Shown here piece by piece: positions 26,174-35,581 of a DNA stretch of 64,000 nt. The translations under genes and the position numbers were made by a program. Positions within the stretch are counted from its first letter, which is position 1, and each line of letters starts with the position of its first letter. The DNA is from JAJDZL01 sp965220665. GTDB taxonomy: Bacteria > Pseudomonadota > Gammaproteobacteria > Arenicellales > JAJDZL01. Location: contig CBDCQQ010000005.1 in assembly GCA_965220665.1 (NCBI GenBank), positions 1,736,001 to 1,800,000 of the forward strand. Reading direction: 5' to 3'. Below the pieces are notes generated by a model that saw nothing but the letters and a program-made list of their open reading frames with translations, did not search any database and was not told where the DNA came from.

Positions 26174-26833
26174 TTGTTGAATGTTCACCAGATTCTCGTC
26201 CGAAAGCTAGGTCGGGTTGACTACCAGAAAACTGTGGAGGAAATGCAGGAGTTTACTCGCTGCCGACATCCCGAAGTACGGGATGAGATTTGGTTACTTG
26301 AGCACGATCCGGTTTACACACAGGGATACACCTGTAGTCAACGACCTTTCGGATCAAGCAATATCCCCATAGTTTCAACCGATCGCGGAGGTCAGATTAC
26401 GTATCACGGTCCAGGTCAGTTGGTCATTTACTTGTTGCTTGACTTAAGGCGCCGCAATCAGGGTGTTCGAAACCTTATAAATGCGATTGAAGCTGGCATT
26501 ATTGCGACTCTGCAATATTACCAAATAGACGGGCAGGTTCGTCCCAAAGCACCCGGAATTTATGTTAAAGAAAGGAAAGTCGCTTCTCTAGGTATTCGAG
26601 TTAGTCGTGGTTGTACCTACCACGGATTAAGTCTGAATGTGGACATGGATACCTCTCCCTTTGAGTCAATTGATGTTTGTGGGTATAAGGATCTTGATGT
26701 AACCACAATGCACGAATTAGGCGCAAATTGTGATCGGAATGAAATTGCGACACGCTGCGCTGAAGAGCTGGCTCATGAACTTGGCTATCTACAGATTACC
26801 TATGTTAGAGGCGTCAATTCTGTAAACGGGTAA
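26174..26833 (+). CDS. lipB: Octanoyl-[acyl carrier protein]:protein N-octanoyltransferase
   Basis: Transfers octanoate from ACP to lipoyl domains in the first step of protein lipoylation. Key residues: Lys135 in RKVASLGIRV and Cys169 in VCGYKDLDVTTM, with the motifs DRGGQITYHGPGQLV. Start: two adjacent TTG codons (26174, 26177) follow AAGGAG by 5 and 8 bases; the second has better spacing. Length about 219, as in E. coli (213). No lipA follows, whereas lipB-lipA adjacency is frequent elsewhere; the next gene is convergent. Confidence 0.95.
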   Translation: MLNVHQILVRKLGRVDYQKTVEEMQEFTRCRHPEVRDEIWLLEHDPVYTQGYTCSQRPFGSSNIPIVSTDRGGQITYHGPGQLVIYLLLDLRRRNQGVRNLINAIEAGIIATLQYYQIDGQVRPKAPGIYVKERKVASLGIRVSRGCTYHGLSLNVDMDTSPFESIDVCGYKDLDVTTMHELGANCDRNEIATRCAEELAHELGYLQITYVRGVNSVNG

Positions 26834-26943
26834 ATTTAAAGTCATAAGCATCTGGCAGAATTAACTTCCACATTTGTTAACTCAACTCGTTGATGGCTGA
26901 ACCAATAACACTGTGTTCAAACTAACGTAACTGGAAACTGAAA

Positions 26944-27639
26944 CTAGGCAGTCGCCTGAACCTGCTCAGACTGAATCATTTTTTCCAGTTCATTAAGTCT
27001 TTCTGGAGTGCCGATATCCATCCATTTGCCTCCATAGTAGTGCCCAGTTAGTTTTCCACGACGAATACAGTCAATAAAAACGTCAATAAGCGGAAAGATC
27101 AGGCCTCTGTCATCATTGAACAAAGACTTTCGCATCAGAGAAATTCCGCTATACGTAAAACTCTGAGCAGACTGCTCGGAATCTCGTGTCTGAACCACTC
27201 CCTCATTTAACACAAAATCTCCATCACAATTGTGTTTAGGGTTATTGACGAGAATTAGACAGCAGTCAAAATTGTCGGTCATGCTGATTGCTTCGAAGGA
27301 AAAATCAGTCCATATGTCAGCGTTCACCACTAAAAATGGGTCGGATTCAAGCAACGGCAGAGCATTCTGAATTCCCCCACCTGTTTCAAGCCGGGTTCCT
27401 TCTTCATGAGAATACTTGATATTGACTCCGTAATCGGTTCCGTCCCCTAGTGTTTGTATAAATTTTTCAGCGGCATAGGACGTGTTTATGACGATATTGG
27501 TTATTCCTGCAGATTTCAGTCGATCGAGATGATGTTCAATCAAGCTCTGATTTCCGACCTTGAGCAATGGCTTGGGTGTAGTTGCAGTGAGCTGGCGCAT
27601 CCGTCTTCCTTCACCAGCGCTCAAGATCATTGCGTCCAT
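26944..27639 (-). CDS. murU: N-acetylmuramate-1-phosphate uridylyltransferase
   Basis: Converts MurNAc-1-phosphate plus UTP to UDP-MurNAc in the MurU/AmgK recycling route that bypasses early fosfomycin-sensitive steps. Nucleotidyltransferase signature: MILSAGEGRRMRQLTATTPK at the N-terminus, then VNADIWTDF with the metal-binding Asp, and YGGKWMDIGTPERL near the end. 231 residues. It lies directly downstream of amgK (7 bases between the genes) on the minus strand, divergent from lptD, the same layout as in pseudomonads. Confidence 0.92.
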   Translation of the reverse strand: MDAMILSAGEGRRMRQLTATTPKPLLKVGNQSLIEHHLDRLKSAGITNIVINTSYAAEKFIQTLGDGTDYGVNIKYSHEEGTRLETGGGIQNALPLLESDPFLVVNADIWTDFSFEAISMTDNFDCCLILVNNPKHNCDGDFVLNEGVVQTRDSEQSAQSFTYSGISLMRKSLFNDDRGLIFPLIDVFIDCIRRGKLTGHYYGGKWMDIGTPERLNELEKMIQSEQVQATA

Positions 27640-27646
27640 GAGCGAA

Positions 27647-28666
27647 TCAAGAAATGGGTAGTTGCACCACTAGGTCGTGCAGAGGTCTCAAATGTGGGTA
27701 GCGTTTGGATACATTCTTGATATATGCCATCACTCTTGGAATGTCACTCAGATAGTTCGGCTTTTTATCCCGGTAATACAGGCGGGAAAATATGCCGGCA
27801 ACTTTAATGTGACGTTGAACCCCCATCCAGTCGAACCACTCCTTGAACTGAGGTTCATCAAGTTCAATTTTCACGTCACCTTGTCTCGCCTTGATCAAAT
27901 AAAGCCGAATCCACTGATCAATGTCTTCCTGGTCCCAGACAATGTAGCAATCTCGTAGCAACGAAACCAGATCATAGCTAATGGGTCCATAGACCGCATT
28001 TTGAAAATCGAGAATTCCTGGATTCCCATTCTCAACAACCATAAGGTTACGTGAGTGATAGTCTAGATGAACCCAAACCTTGGGCTGGCTTTGAGCCTTG
28101 GCGCAAAGTATTCCAAAGGCATGGTCAAGAACCTCGTCGGCTTCAGCAGGAATTTTCATTTTCAAATGTTTCTTCAAATACCACTGTCTGAATAACTCCA
28201 TTTCCGAATTAATCAGTTCCTTGCTGAACGGTGGTAAGAATTCAACATCCGAAAAACTCGATTTCTGTAACCGCACAATCGAATCTATTGCATCTTCGTA
28301 CAATGAATTCGCAGTTGATGAAGACAATTTAGCAAGATAAGTAGTTTTGCCAAAATCAGTAATCAGCGCGAATCCGTTTTGATAATCGGCGGCGAAAACT
28401 TCAGGAACATTCAAGCCGATTTCTTTAAATTTTATCGATATTCTGATGAAGGCCTCAAATTCCGCTGAATTCACTGGTGAATCCATAACGATAAAACTAT
28501 TGTTCTTATAACCGATTCGAAAATAGCGGCGGAAACTTGCATCCTCAGAGGCAAACTCAATAAACTCAAGATCGTTTCCGAGAACTGTAATCACCCAATC
28601 TGCAAGTTGCAAGATTCGTCTGTCTTCCTGAGCGAAACGAATCAAATCACTCCTAGTAAGAGCCAT
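27647..28666 (-). CDS. amgK: N-acetylmuramate/N-acetylglucosamine anomeric kinase
   Basis: Phosphorylates the anomeric carbon of MurNAc recovered from cell-wall turnover; its product is used by MurU. It is an aminoglycoside-phosphotransferase-like kinase with the catalytic loop WVHLDYHSRNLMVV and the metal-binding ILDFQNAVYGP. 339 residues. The identification rests on the kinase fold plus the conserved amgK-murU pair next to lptD-surA. Confidence 0.92.
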   Translation of the reverse strand: MALTRSDLIRFAQEDRRILQLADWVITVLGNDLEFIEFASEDASFRRYFRIGYKNNSFIVMDSPVNSAEFEAFIRISIKFKEIGLNVPEVFAADYQNGFALITDFGKTTYLAKLSSSTANSLYEDAIDSIVRLQKSSFSDVEFLPPFSKELINSEMELFRQWYLKKHLKMKIPAEADEVLDHAFGILCAKAQSQPKVWVHLDYHSRNLMVVENGNPGILDFQNAVYGPISYDLVSLLRDCYIVWDQEDIDQWIRLYLIKARQGDVKIELDEPQFKEWFDWMGVQRHIKVAGIFSRLYYRDKKPNYLSDIPRVMAYIKNVSKRYPHLRPLHDLVVQLPIS

Positions 28667-28672
28667 AATTCA

Positions 28673-28936
28673 CTATCTGAGGTATTGATCTCTCGGCTGT
28701 TTGTATAAGTAATTCTTGATCAAAGAAAAAAGAAAATTTAACTTTCCTGTTTCCAGATGGTTCAGTAAAATCCGTGCGTAAGCGACCAAATTGGCTGTAA
28801 GAAACACTCCTGGCAGTTGTACGGAATCTTGGCTAGGCACAAGAATTTTAACCGTTTTGCTTTGAAACATTTCGCTAGCTTTTTGATTGTACACAATCTT
28901 TTGAATTGGTAGCCAATTCGAACGAATTAAAGCCAT
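28673..28936 (-). CDS. Doubtful small reading frame upstream of amgK
   Basis: An 87-codon frame, AT-rich, with no recognised domain. It starts MALIRSNWLP, curiously like the MALTRSDLIR start of AmgK. The bases around both starts share an identical 12-mer exactly 270 bases apart. It could be a decayed partial duplication or chance. I give it low weight as a real gene. Confidence 0.2.
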   Translation of the reverse strand: MALIRSNWLPIQKIVYNQKASEMFQSKTVKILVPSQDSVQLPGVFLTANLVAYARILLNHLETGKLNFLFSLIKNYLYKQPRDQYLR

Positions 28937-29074
28937 AATTCATAATGTACCTGGAAGACTGATAGCACTTGTCGTGTCGTATTCACATTCAATCGCGCGG
29001 CTCGTTTCACAAATAAAATTGAGCTTTGTAAAAATAATACGTCTAGTTTCCATGCACTCTGTAAAGTCTGAATC

Positions 29075-31249
29075 ATGAAGCGATATTGTGTGAGACTATA
29101 TTTTGGAGTCAGTCTTGCGTTATTCGCGCTATGGGGGACGGTACTACAGGCGCAAGAAACTGAACAGTGCTATCTGCCTTTACCCGCTTTGCAGTTTGAA
29201 AACGTTAGCAACGGTGACAACGAATTCGGTTTGCAAACGAAACCTATATTTGATCACCTGATCTCACCTGGCAAACCAACCTTTAGCACGTCACAACATG
29301 TGATTGGAGCAGACAAAATTTTCTTTGACCAGGTAAATAACGTTATCAGGGGAGAAGGCAACAGTCGTATCCTGTCCGAGGGCTTACAAATCGACGCAGA
29401 TTCCGTTACGTTTGAAATCGATCAAGATCATTTCACTGCCAGAGATTTGGAGTTCAGTCTGTTCGAACATGATGAGGACGACCCTTCAATCTGGTATATG
29501 CGTGCACGAGGGCAAGCAAAACAATTTGAGATTCGGCAAGAAATACTCCACTTGGAGGACATTGACTTTACATTGTGTCCTGAAGGTAATGATGACGTGA
29601 TGATCTCATCTTCGGAAGTAAATTTGGATCCTCATAGCAGACAGGGCGTTGCTCGAAATCCGAAGATTCGATTCAAAAACATACCTATTTTGCAACTGCC
29701 ATACCTTCGATTTCCTATCGGCAGTGATCGACTGAGCGGTTTTTTGTATCCGAAGTTTGATGCAAGTGAAAAGAGAGGCACCAGTATTGAGGTTCCATAC
29801 TATTTCAATCTTGCTCCGAATCGGGATGCAACATTGACAACGACTTACCATTCGAAACGCGGCGCCCAGTTATACACAGAGTACCGCTATTTGGGTCAAT
29901 ATTCCGACTGGATGCTTCTGGGTGAGTACATGCCGCGAGATGAGCGTTATATCAATCGAGACCGACGCTATGCTGGAGAAATAACTGGCAAATTACATGA
30001 TGGTGGCAGTCTCTATTCCAGTTTTGACATAGGCTGGGTGTCCGATGATACGTATCTTTATGATTATGAAGGTGATTTTAGTGTTAGAGATCCGGACTAT
30101 CTGGAACAGAACGTAAGTCTGAGTTACGCAAACTACGGAATGGTGCTCTCAACTGGAGTGCGCAAATTTATCAACTCGCAGCCCGGTTTTCCGTCTGAGG
30201 ACGAACCTTACAATCGAGAACCTTGGATTTCAGTTGACCATGTATTTCCAGTAGCAAGAAACAGTGCAATAGCAACGAGTATAGTTTCAGACAGGTTTCG
30301 AAAGAAAGGGCGGCCAAACGCGCGTCGTGTCCATGGGCAGACTGTGCTCAGTACCCGATTTGCCAGCTCATATTTCGAAACCAATTTGGAAGTGGGTGGA
30401 GAAATTTTGAAATATCGACTAGATCAACCCGCCGCGAATCAGTCAGCTACGATGGACGTGGAATCGACCTTTGCCAGCTTGGATGGAAAATTGTTTTTTG
30501 AGAGGTATAGTACCAATGAATCTGGTGATCGATGGACGCTGATTCCCCGCTTAAAGATCCTTTCCAGTGATGATGTCGATCAATCGAATCATCCAAATTT
30601 CGATACAACTTTGATGAAATTGGATACTTACGAGCGACTATTTCATGATGGGCCATATATTGGGGGAGATCGAGTACGTGATACCGATCAGATTAGTGTT
30701 GGTATTTCAGCAAATTACGATAATCTCACAAATTCGTCCCTAGAGGGTTCGGTTGGAGTGGGTCGGGTATTCTATCCTGGAGGTCATACTTTGAGCGTGA
30801 CTGATCCCGACGATCAGAGTGAACAGGATCCATCACGAGATGAATTGAGAAAATCGGACATCTATTTTGAAACAGGCGTCAAATTTCAAGAAACAGAATT
30901 CGACTACCACGCACTGGTATCCACTGAATCAAATAAAATTTCTTCTTCTACGATGCGACTGCTTCACAATTTCTCAGAAAAGTCGGATTTGACCAGCATA
31001 TTTCGTCATCAAAGGAATGATGAGTCTCAGTGGGGAAATGAACTCAATTTTGAACTAGATAGCGGATGGCTCTTGGGTTTTCAGTTCATTCGGTCGTTTC
31101 AACCTAATGAACTCGAAAGTGCCAGAATTGCACTGAACTATCAATCTTGTTGCTCAACAGTGGGTGTGAACCTAAAACGAGTAAGACAACTGAATGGTTC
31201 GTATAACAACTCAATTAGCCTTGTGTTTGACATAACACCTCAGTACTGA
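29075..31249 (+). CDS. lptD: LPS-assembly outer-membrane protein LptD
   Basis: Outer-membrane translocon that inserts lipopolysaccharide into the outer leaflet with LptE. The signal peptide covers residues 1-26, an N-terminal OstA/LptA-like beta-jellyroll about residues 75-200 (ADKIFFDQVNNVIRGEGNSR), then the large barrel with PYYFNLAPNRDATLTTTY. Four cysteines match the functional disulphide set: Cys32, Cys168 and the pair Cys692-Cys693. 724 residues, somewhat shorter than E. coli (784). The TGA overlaps the surA ATG by one base. Its oxidation needs a DsbA-type enzyme. Confidence 0.96.
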   Translation: MKRYCVRLYFGVSLALFALWGTVLQAQETEQCYLPLPALQFENVSNGDNEFGLQTKPIFDHLISPGKPTFSTSQHVIGADKIFFDQVNNVIRGEGNSRILSEGLQIDADSVTFEIDQDHFTARDLEFSLFEHDEDDPSIWYMRARGQAKQFEIRQEILHLEDIDFTLCPEGNDDVMISSSEVNLDPHSRQGVARNPKIRFKNIPILQLPYLRFPIGSDRLSGFLYPKFDASEKRGTSIEVPYYFNLAPNRDATLTTTYHSKRGAQLYTEYRYLGQYSDWMLLGEYMPRDERYINRDRRYAGEITGKLHDGGSLYSSFDIGWVSDDTYLYDYEGDFSVRDPDYLEQNVSLSYANYGMVLSTGVRKFINSQPGFPSEDEPYNREPWISVDHVFPVARNSAIATSIVSDRFRKKGRPNARRVHGQTVLSTRFASSYFETNLEVGGEILKYRLDQPAANQSATMDVESTFASLDGKLFFERYSTNESGDRWTLIPRLKILSSDDVDQSNHPNFDTTLMKLDTYERLFHDGPYIGGDRVRDTDQISVGISANYDNLTNSSLEGSVGVGRVFYPGGHTLSVTDPDDQSEQDPSRDELRKSDIYFETGVKFQETEFDYHALVSTESNKISSSTMRLLHNFSEKSDLTSIFRHQRNDESQWGNELNFELDSGWLLGFQFIRSFQPNELESARIALNYQSCCSTVGVNLKRVRQLNGSYNNSISLVFDITPQY

Positions 31250-32553
31250 TGTTGAAAAAAATAATGACAGCCTGTGTGATTTGGTGGCTTCTAGTTCTGA
31301 ATCTCGCGATGCAATCTGTGCATGCACAGTCCGATGTACTTGATCGAATTCTAGTTACAGTTAACGGTTCGCCAATCACTGAGTCGGAAATAGAGCAACG
31401 GTCGAATTTTCTGATCTTTTTGACTTCAGATGGTAACCAGTCCTCACTGACTCTAGATGCTGCAAGACAGCAGGCAACGGATGATGCGATCGTTTTCCGA
31501 CTGTTGCAGCAGCGTGCGAATGAAATCGGAATTGAAATAACCTCCGAAGAAATCGCCGAAAGAATAGCTCTAGAGTTTGATTCAAGAAATATTTCGGAAA
31601 ATGCTTTTCTCAGAGATTTGTCAGAACGCGGATTCAGCATTGATGTGTTTCGGCGTACCATCAGTGAAACCTTGCTGCGAGACAAGCTCGTCCAACAGAT
31701 TGTTGCACCCAGAATTTTTATACGTGATGAGGAAGTTGATCGATATATTTCATTAAACGAAGAAAGCTATCAACCCGTCAACGAGTTTAATTTGAGTGTC
31801 ATTGTTGTTTCAGAATCTTTATCAATGAATTTTGAACAGAAGCAATTGTTGCGTCAGATTGTGCGAGACATCGAATACGAGATTGACAGGGGGAGTGATT
31901 TCTATCAGGTAGCCATCGCGGCAAGTCAATTTGAAGGTATTCAGGCAGGAGACTTGGGTTGGGTGCGAATGAACGACTTGGATCCAGTTTTGGCACAAAG
32001 AATTACTCCTTCAAGAGTTAATCAGATCATCGGTCCAATTGTTTCAGGTAGCAATATATTCTTTGCTCGGATCAATGATCATCAAACCAGCATCGGTCCA
32101 GAACTTCCGTTAGTCAAAGAACTTCATCTTGCGAGAATAGTTTTGCAGGCAAGCAACCAAGCTGGTTCTGAAGTAAATGCGGAACAGCTTGAGAACCTGA
32201 GACGCACGATCCTGAATGGCGGAGATTTTGCTGAAATTGCAAAAGTCTACTCCCACGACAGTTCGACCAAGCAACAAGGTGGTGACATGGGTTGGATTCC
32301 TGAAGATACAGTACCTTTTGAGTATCTTCGCCCACTAGCTGATATGGAGATAGGTGATGTATCTCCTGTTCAGCAAATTGCAAACATTGTTTTTATTATT
32401 CAATATCGCGGCTTAAGGGACGCCTCCCAAGAACAGCGAATGCGTGCCTTAGTTCGTAATCGTTTGCGCAACACTAAGTTGCGAAACGAAGTTTCGAATT
32501 GGATTGATGAGCTTCGCGAAACCGCAGTCATCGACTACCGTTCAGTATTCTGA
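31249..32553 (+). CDS. surA: Periplasmic chaperone and peptidyl-prolyl isomerase SurA
   Basis: Chaperone that escorts outer-membrane proteins, including LptD, to the BAM complex. Signal peptide residues 1-26, an N-terminal SurA_N helical domain (about 27-170), and two parvulin-type PPIC domains (about 175-280 and 288-390; the second with SHDSSTKQQGGDMGWIPEDT). 434 residues compared with 428 in E. coli. Translationally coupled to lptD (TGATG). In many gammaproteobacteria pdxA and rsmA follow surA; here ubiK follows. Confidence 0.96.
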   Translation: MLKKIMTACVIWWLLVLNLAMQSVHAQSDVLDRILVTVNGSPITESEIEQRSNFLIFLTSDGNQSSLTLDAARQQATDDAIVFRLLQQRANEIGIEITSEEIAERIALEFDSRNISENAFLRDLSERGFSIDVFRRTISETLLRDKLVQQIVAPRIFIRDEEVDRYISLNEESYQPVNEFNLSVIVVSESLSMNFEQKQLLRQIVRDIEYEIDRGSDFYQVAIAASQFEGIQAGDLGWVRMNDLDPVLAQRITPSRVNQIIGPIVSGSNIFFARINDHQTSIGPELPLVKELHLARIVLQASNQAGSEVNAEQLENLRRTILNGGDFAEIAKVYSHDSSTKQQGGDMGWIPEDTVPFEYLRPLADMEIGDVSPVQQIANIVFIIQYRGLRDASQEQRMRALVRNRLRNTKLRNEVSNWIDELRETAVIDYRSVF

Positions 32554-32596
32554 GACTCACTAGCTGAATCGTCTTCATCTCAGGTTAGGCATTCTG

Positions 32597-32845
32597 GTGA
32601 ATTCACAATCGGAAAAATCTAGGCTGATTGAGAGTGTTATGTCCATGGCAGGATCAATGTTGCCCCCAAATCTCAAAGAAGATGTGAGGGCCAAAGTACT
32701 GGCTGGCTTTAGAATTACGCTGGAGAATATGGATATTGTTACACGCGAAGAAATTGAAGTCCAGGAGACCGTGCTGCAACGGGCAGTAGAGAAAATCAAC
32801 GAACTTGAAGCTCGGGTACTAGAGCTGGAGTCCAAAAGCAAATAG
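32597..32845 (+). CDS. ubiK: Ubiquinone biosynthesis accessory factor UbiK
   Basis: Small coiled-coil protein (BMFP/YqiC family) that assists the Ubi complex with lipid-bound intermediates. 82 residues with MAGSMLPPNLKEDVRAKVLA (amphipathic, membrane-fusogenic) and a C-terminal coiled coil VLQRAVEKINELEARVLELE. GTG start at 32597. It lies 43 bases after surA on the same strand. Confidence 0.92.
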   Translation: MNSQSEKSRLIESVMSMAGSMLPPNLKEDVRAKVLAGFRITLENMDIVTREEIEVQETVLQRAVEKINELEARVLELESKSK

Positions 32846-33293
32846 TCTTATTAACATGTGAAAAGTCAATCACATAATTTGATTGGATAGTTTTCATGCT
32901 TACACAATGGAAAAGTGCGTAGAATTTTACTTTTCCTGCCTCATTCCCAACTTTTCTGACTCGTATCTCAGCACACTCTTGTGTCGCATAGACTTTAACA
33001 TCAGAATTTATTTGCGCGTTTCGGATTCTGAGCAATGTTAATTTTGCTAGTGTTTTGATCGGAAATTTTTGGAGAATCCTGGCTTTCTGAAAGCCGAAAA
33101 ATTGGTGAATTTGTCGTCAAAATGTTTGATTTACTGATTCTTTGTTTAATTTTCAGTGCAATTCGTTCTCAATCGAATCAATGTTCTTGCTTATAATCCC
33201 TTATAAGTGAATCAAGAGCGCCTCCCGTTAGCAGATGGCTCTTTCTCTTTTGAGCCAATTTGGCGGGACATACTCATATCAAAGAGGAAGAAA
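32846..33293. other. Intergenic region upstream of the symporter gene
   Basis: About 450 bases. An in-frame extension of the symporter from a GTG at 33207 exists, but its residues do not look membrane-like and the ATG at 33294 has a better ribosome-binding site. No terminator or small gene is clear. Confidence 0.4.
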
Positions 33294-35243
33294 ATGGATG
33301 CAAAAATCGTCTGGCTATTTGTCTTTGTGATCCTATATTGGGTCTACTGTATCTATTGGGGTATTCGCGGTGCGATGACCTCAAAAACTGCGAGTGATTA
33401 CTTTATCGCAGGTCGTAAGTTGTCGCTATGGGTATTTGTATTGGCGGCTACAGCTACATCGTTTTCGGGGTGGACCTTCATGGGACATCCTGGACTGCTC
33501 TATCGCGATGGATTTCAATATGCCTATGCATCTTTCTACGCAATTACCATCCCTTTCACTGGAGTGATTTTGCTGAAGCGTCAGTGGATGTTAGGCAAAC
33601 GCTTTGGATTTGTTACGCCGGGTGAAATGTTGTCGCATTACTTCAGGTCGGACATTATCCGGATTCTAGTCGTTCTTGTTGCTCTCTGCTTCTCAATTCC
33701 GTACCTTGGAATTCAGTTGCGCGCTTCAGGGTTCCTGTTTAACGTTCTTACTGATGGCGCACTCGGCATCAACGTTGGTATGTGGCTGCTTTCTGCCGTT
33801 GTGTTTATCTATGTTGCTTCAGGTGGACTGAGAGCGGTTGCTTATGTGGATACACTGCAGTGTATTCTGCTCGCTATCGGAATTGTTGCAATTGGTATCG
33901 TTGCGCTTAACTTGGTTGGTGGCTGGGGAGCCCTTAATGAAGGAATCGCAAACCTTGCAGCACTGGACGAGAAGCGAACACTTGATGGATATAGCCACTA
34001 TATTGCAATTCCAGGCGTTATTCAGTTTGTCTCCTCGGGGCCGTCTGCGGTTGGAGGGGCATGGACAGGTATTATGATCCTGACCTATATGTTTGCATTA
34101 ATGGGCATTCAGTCCTCGCCAGCATTTTCAATGTGGGCATTTGCAAACAACGATACCCGGCCATTCGCACCACAGCAGGTGTGGGCTTCATCTTTGGGAA
34201 TCGGATTCATTCTGTTTTTCTTTACTGCCATGCAAGGCATGGGCGGCCACTTTTTGGGTGCCGATCTGGCATACATGGCTGCATATCCAGATGCCACTAA
34301 TAACGTTCTTGGTACCGGATTAGGTGGTTTGGACTTGATGGCGTCCGCAGGTAAGCAAGGGAACTTGGTACCACAGTTAATTCACGTCTTGCAGGATGCT
34401 GCGCCTTGGTTGGTTGGTTTACTTTCAGTTTGTGCGCTAGCCGCCATGCAGTCGACAGGTGCGGCATATATGTCAACTGCAGGTGCCATGCTGACCAGAG
34501 ACCTGCTCAAGCATTTCATCATGCCGAACATTACGCACAAGCAACAGAAGACCTTCGGACGAATTGGTGTTTTCGTCATTGTTGTTGCAGCCTTGATCGT
34601 TGCAACGACTTCGACCGACGCTCTGGTTTTACTCGGGGGTTTGGCAGTTGCTTTTGGCTTCCAGATGTGGCCGGCATTACTCGCCGTCTGCTATTTCCCA
34701 TGGCTGACTCGTGCCGGAGTTACCATCGGCTTGGCTGCTGGAATGGTTGCTGTGGTTTGTACGGAAACGATTGGACAGAATCTTGGGATTACCGCTTGGG
34801 GACGTTGGCCTTGGACGATTCACTCAGCAGGTTGGGGAATCATCTTTAATCTAGGTATTGCAATCATTGTTTCAGCAATGACCCAAGACCGTGAAGAGCA
34901 TGAGCACAAAATGAAGTACCACAACTTTCTTGCTGAACATGCTACATTGCCAGCAGCAAAGCGTGGCATGATTCCGATTGCATGGATTATCACACTGGTT
35001 TGGTTCTTCTTCGGTATCGGCCCAGGTGCGGTTCTTGGTAATACCATTTTCGGTAACCCAAATGATGCTGCTACCTGGTTGTTCGGCATGCCTTCAATTT
35101 GGGCATGGCAGATTCTTTGGTGGGCACTTGGAGTGTTCATGATGTGGTTCCTTGCATACAAAATGGAAATGTCAACTATGACTGACACTGAGATCGAGGT
35201 CCTTCAGGAAGACATCGGAGATGCTCAGAGAGAATCTTCGTAA
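33294..35243 (+). CDS. Sodium:solute symporter family transporter
   Basis: Multi-spanning inner-membrane carrier of the SSS/SLC5 type, using a sodium gradient for solute uptake. Features include an N-terminal TM, ASDYFIAGRKLSLWVFVLAA, SFSGWTFMGHPGLLYRDGF and about 13 TM segments in 649 residues. The ATG at 33294 follows AGAGGAAG at ideal spacing and gives MDAKIVWLFVFVILYW, a typical start. The substrate cannot be deduced (candidates include carboxylates, amino acids or osmolytes). The short C-terminal tail is acidic. The strong terminator behind it separates it from the small membrane protein gene. Confidence 0.92.
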   Translation: MDAKIVWLFVFVILYWVYCIYWGIRGAMTSKTASDYFIAGRKLSLWVFVLAATATSFSGWTFMGHPGLLYRDGFQYAYASFYAITIPFTGVILLKRQWMLGKRFGFVTPGEMLSHYFRSDIIRILVVLVALCFSIPYLGIQLRASGFLFNVLTDGALGINVGMWLLSAVVFIYVASGGLRAVAYVDTLQCILLAIGIVAIGIVALNLVGGWGALNEGIANLAALDEKRTLDGYSHYIAIPGVIQFVSSGPSAVGGAWTGIMILTYMFALMGIQSSPAFSMWAFANNDTRPFAPQQVWASSLGIGFILFFFTAMQGMGGHFLGADLAYMAAYPDATNNVLGTGLGGLDLMASAGKQGNLVPQLIHVLQDAAPWLVGLLSVCALAAMQSTGAAYMSTAGAMLTRDLLKHFIMPNITHKQQKTFGRIGVFVIVVAALIVATTSTDALVLLGGLAVAFGFQMWPALLAVCYFPWLTRAGVTIGLAAGMVAVVCTETIGQNLGITAWGRWPWTIHSAGWGIIFNLGIAIIVSAMTQDREEHEHKMKYHNFLAEHATLPAAKRGMIPIAWIITLVWFFFGIGPGAVLGNTIFGNPNDAATWLFGMPSIWAWQILWWALGVFMMWFLAYKMEMSTMTDTEIEVLQEDIGDAQRESS

Positions 35244-35266
35244 AACATTCCATCATTCGATATAAG

Positions 35267-35295
35267 AAAAAGGGAGGACAATATCCTCCCTTTTT
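35267..35295 (+). terminator. Rho-independent terminator after the symporter gene
   Basis: The hairpin AAAGGGAGGA-CAATA-TCCTCCCTTT with flanking A and T runs lies 24 bases after the stop codon. It could act on both strands. Confidence 0.85.
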
Positions 35296-35343
35296 CAACT
35301 CTATGCTGATCAATTTTCCTTTCGGTCACAAATCAGAAAGTCA

Positions 35344-35571
35344 ATGTCGCAGCTTACCGTTTATTGGCTCTGGGTGATTGCCTTAACAGCCGCTCTGATC
35401 TACCCCGTCTCCAGGTTGATCTGGGTGTTCAGCGTTCGACGGCTCCAGAAAAAGCTTCAAAAATCTTTGTCTTCAGATGAGCTAAAGGGGCAAAAAAATC
35501 GTGCTTACTTGATTGGAATTATTGTCTGCTTCGCATTCTCAATGCTGTTCAACTACCGACTTTTGGGGTAG
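35344..35571 (+). CDS. Small two-TM membrane protein
   Basis: 75 residues with hydrophobic segments at about 7-30 and 52-72, separated by a basic amphipathic linker (RRLQKKLQKSLSSDELKGQK). No characterised family recognised. It lies between the symporter gene (past its terminator) and a TPR protein gene 10 bases downstream, so it is probably an accessory protein of unknown role. Confidence 0.7.
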   Translation: MSQLTVYWLWVIALTAALIYPVSRLIWVFSVRRLQKKLQKSLSSDELKGQKNRAYLIGIIVCFAFSMLFNYRLLG

Positions 35572-35581
35572 TTCCTGAATA

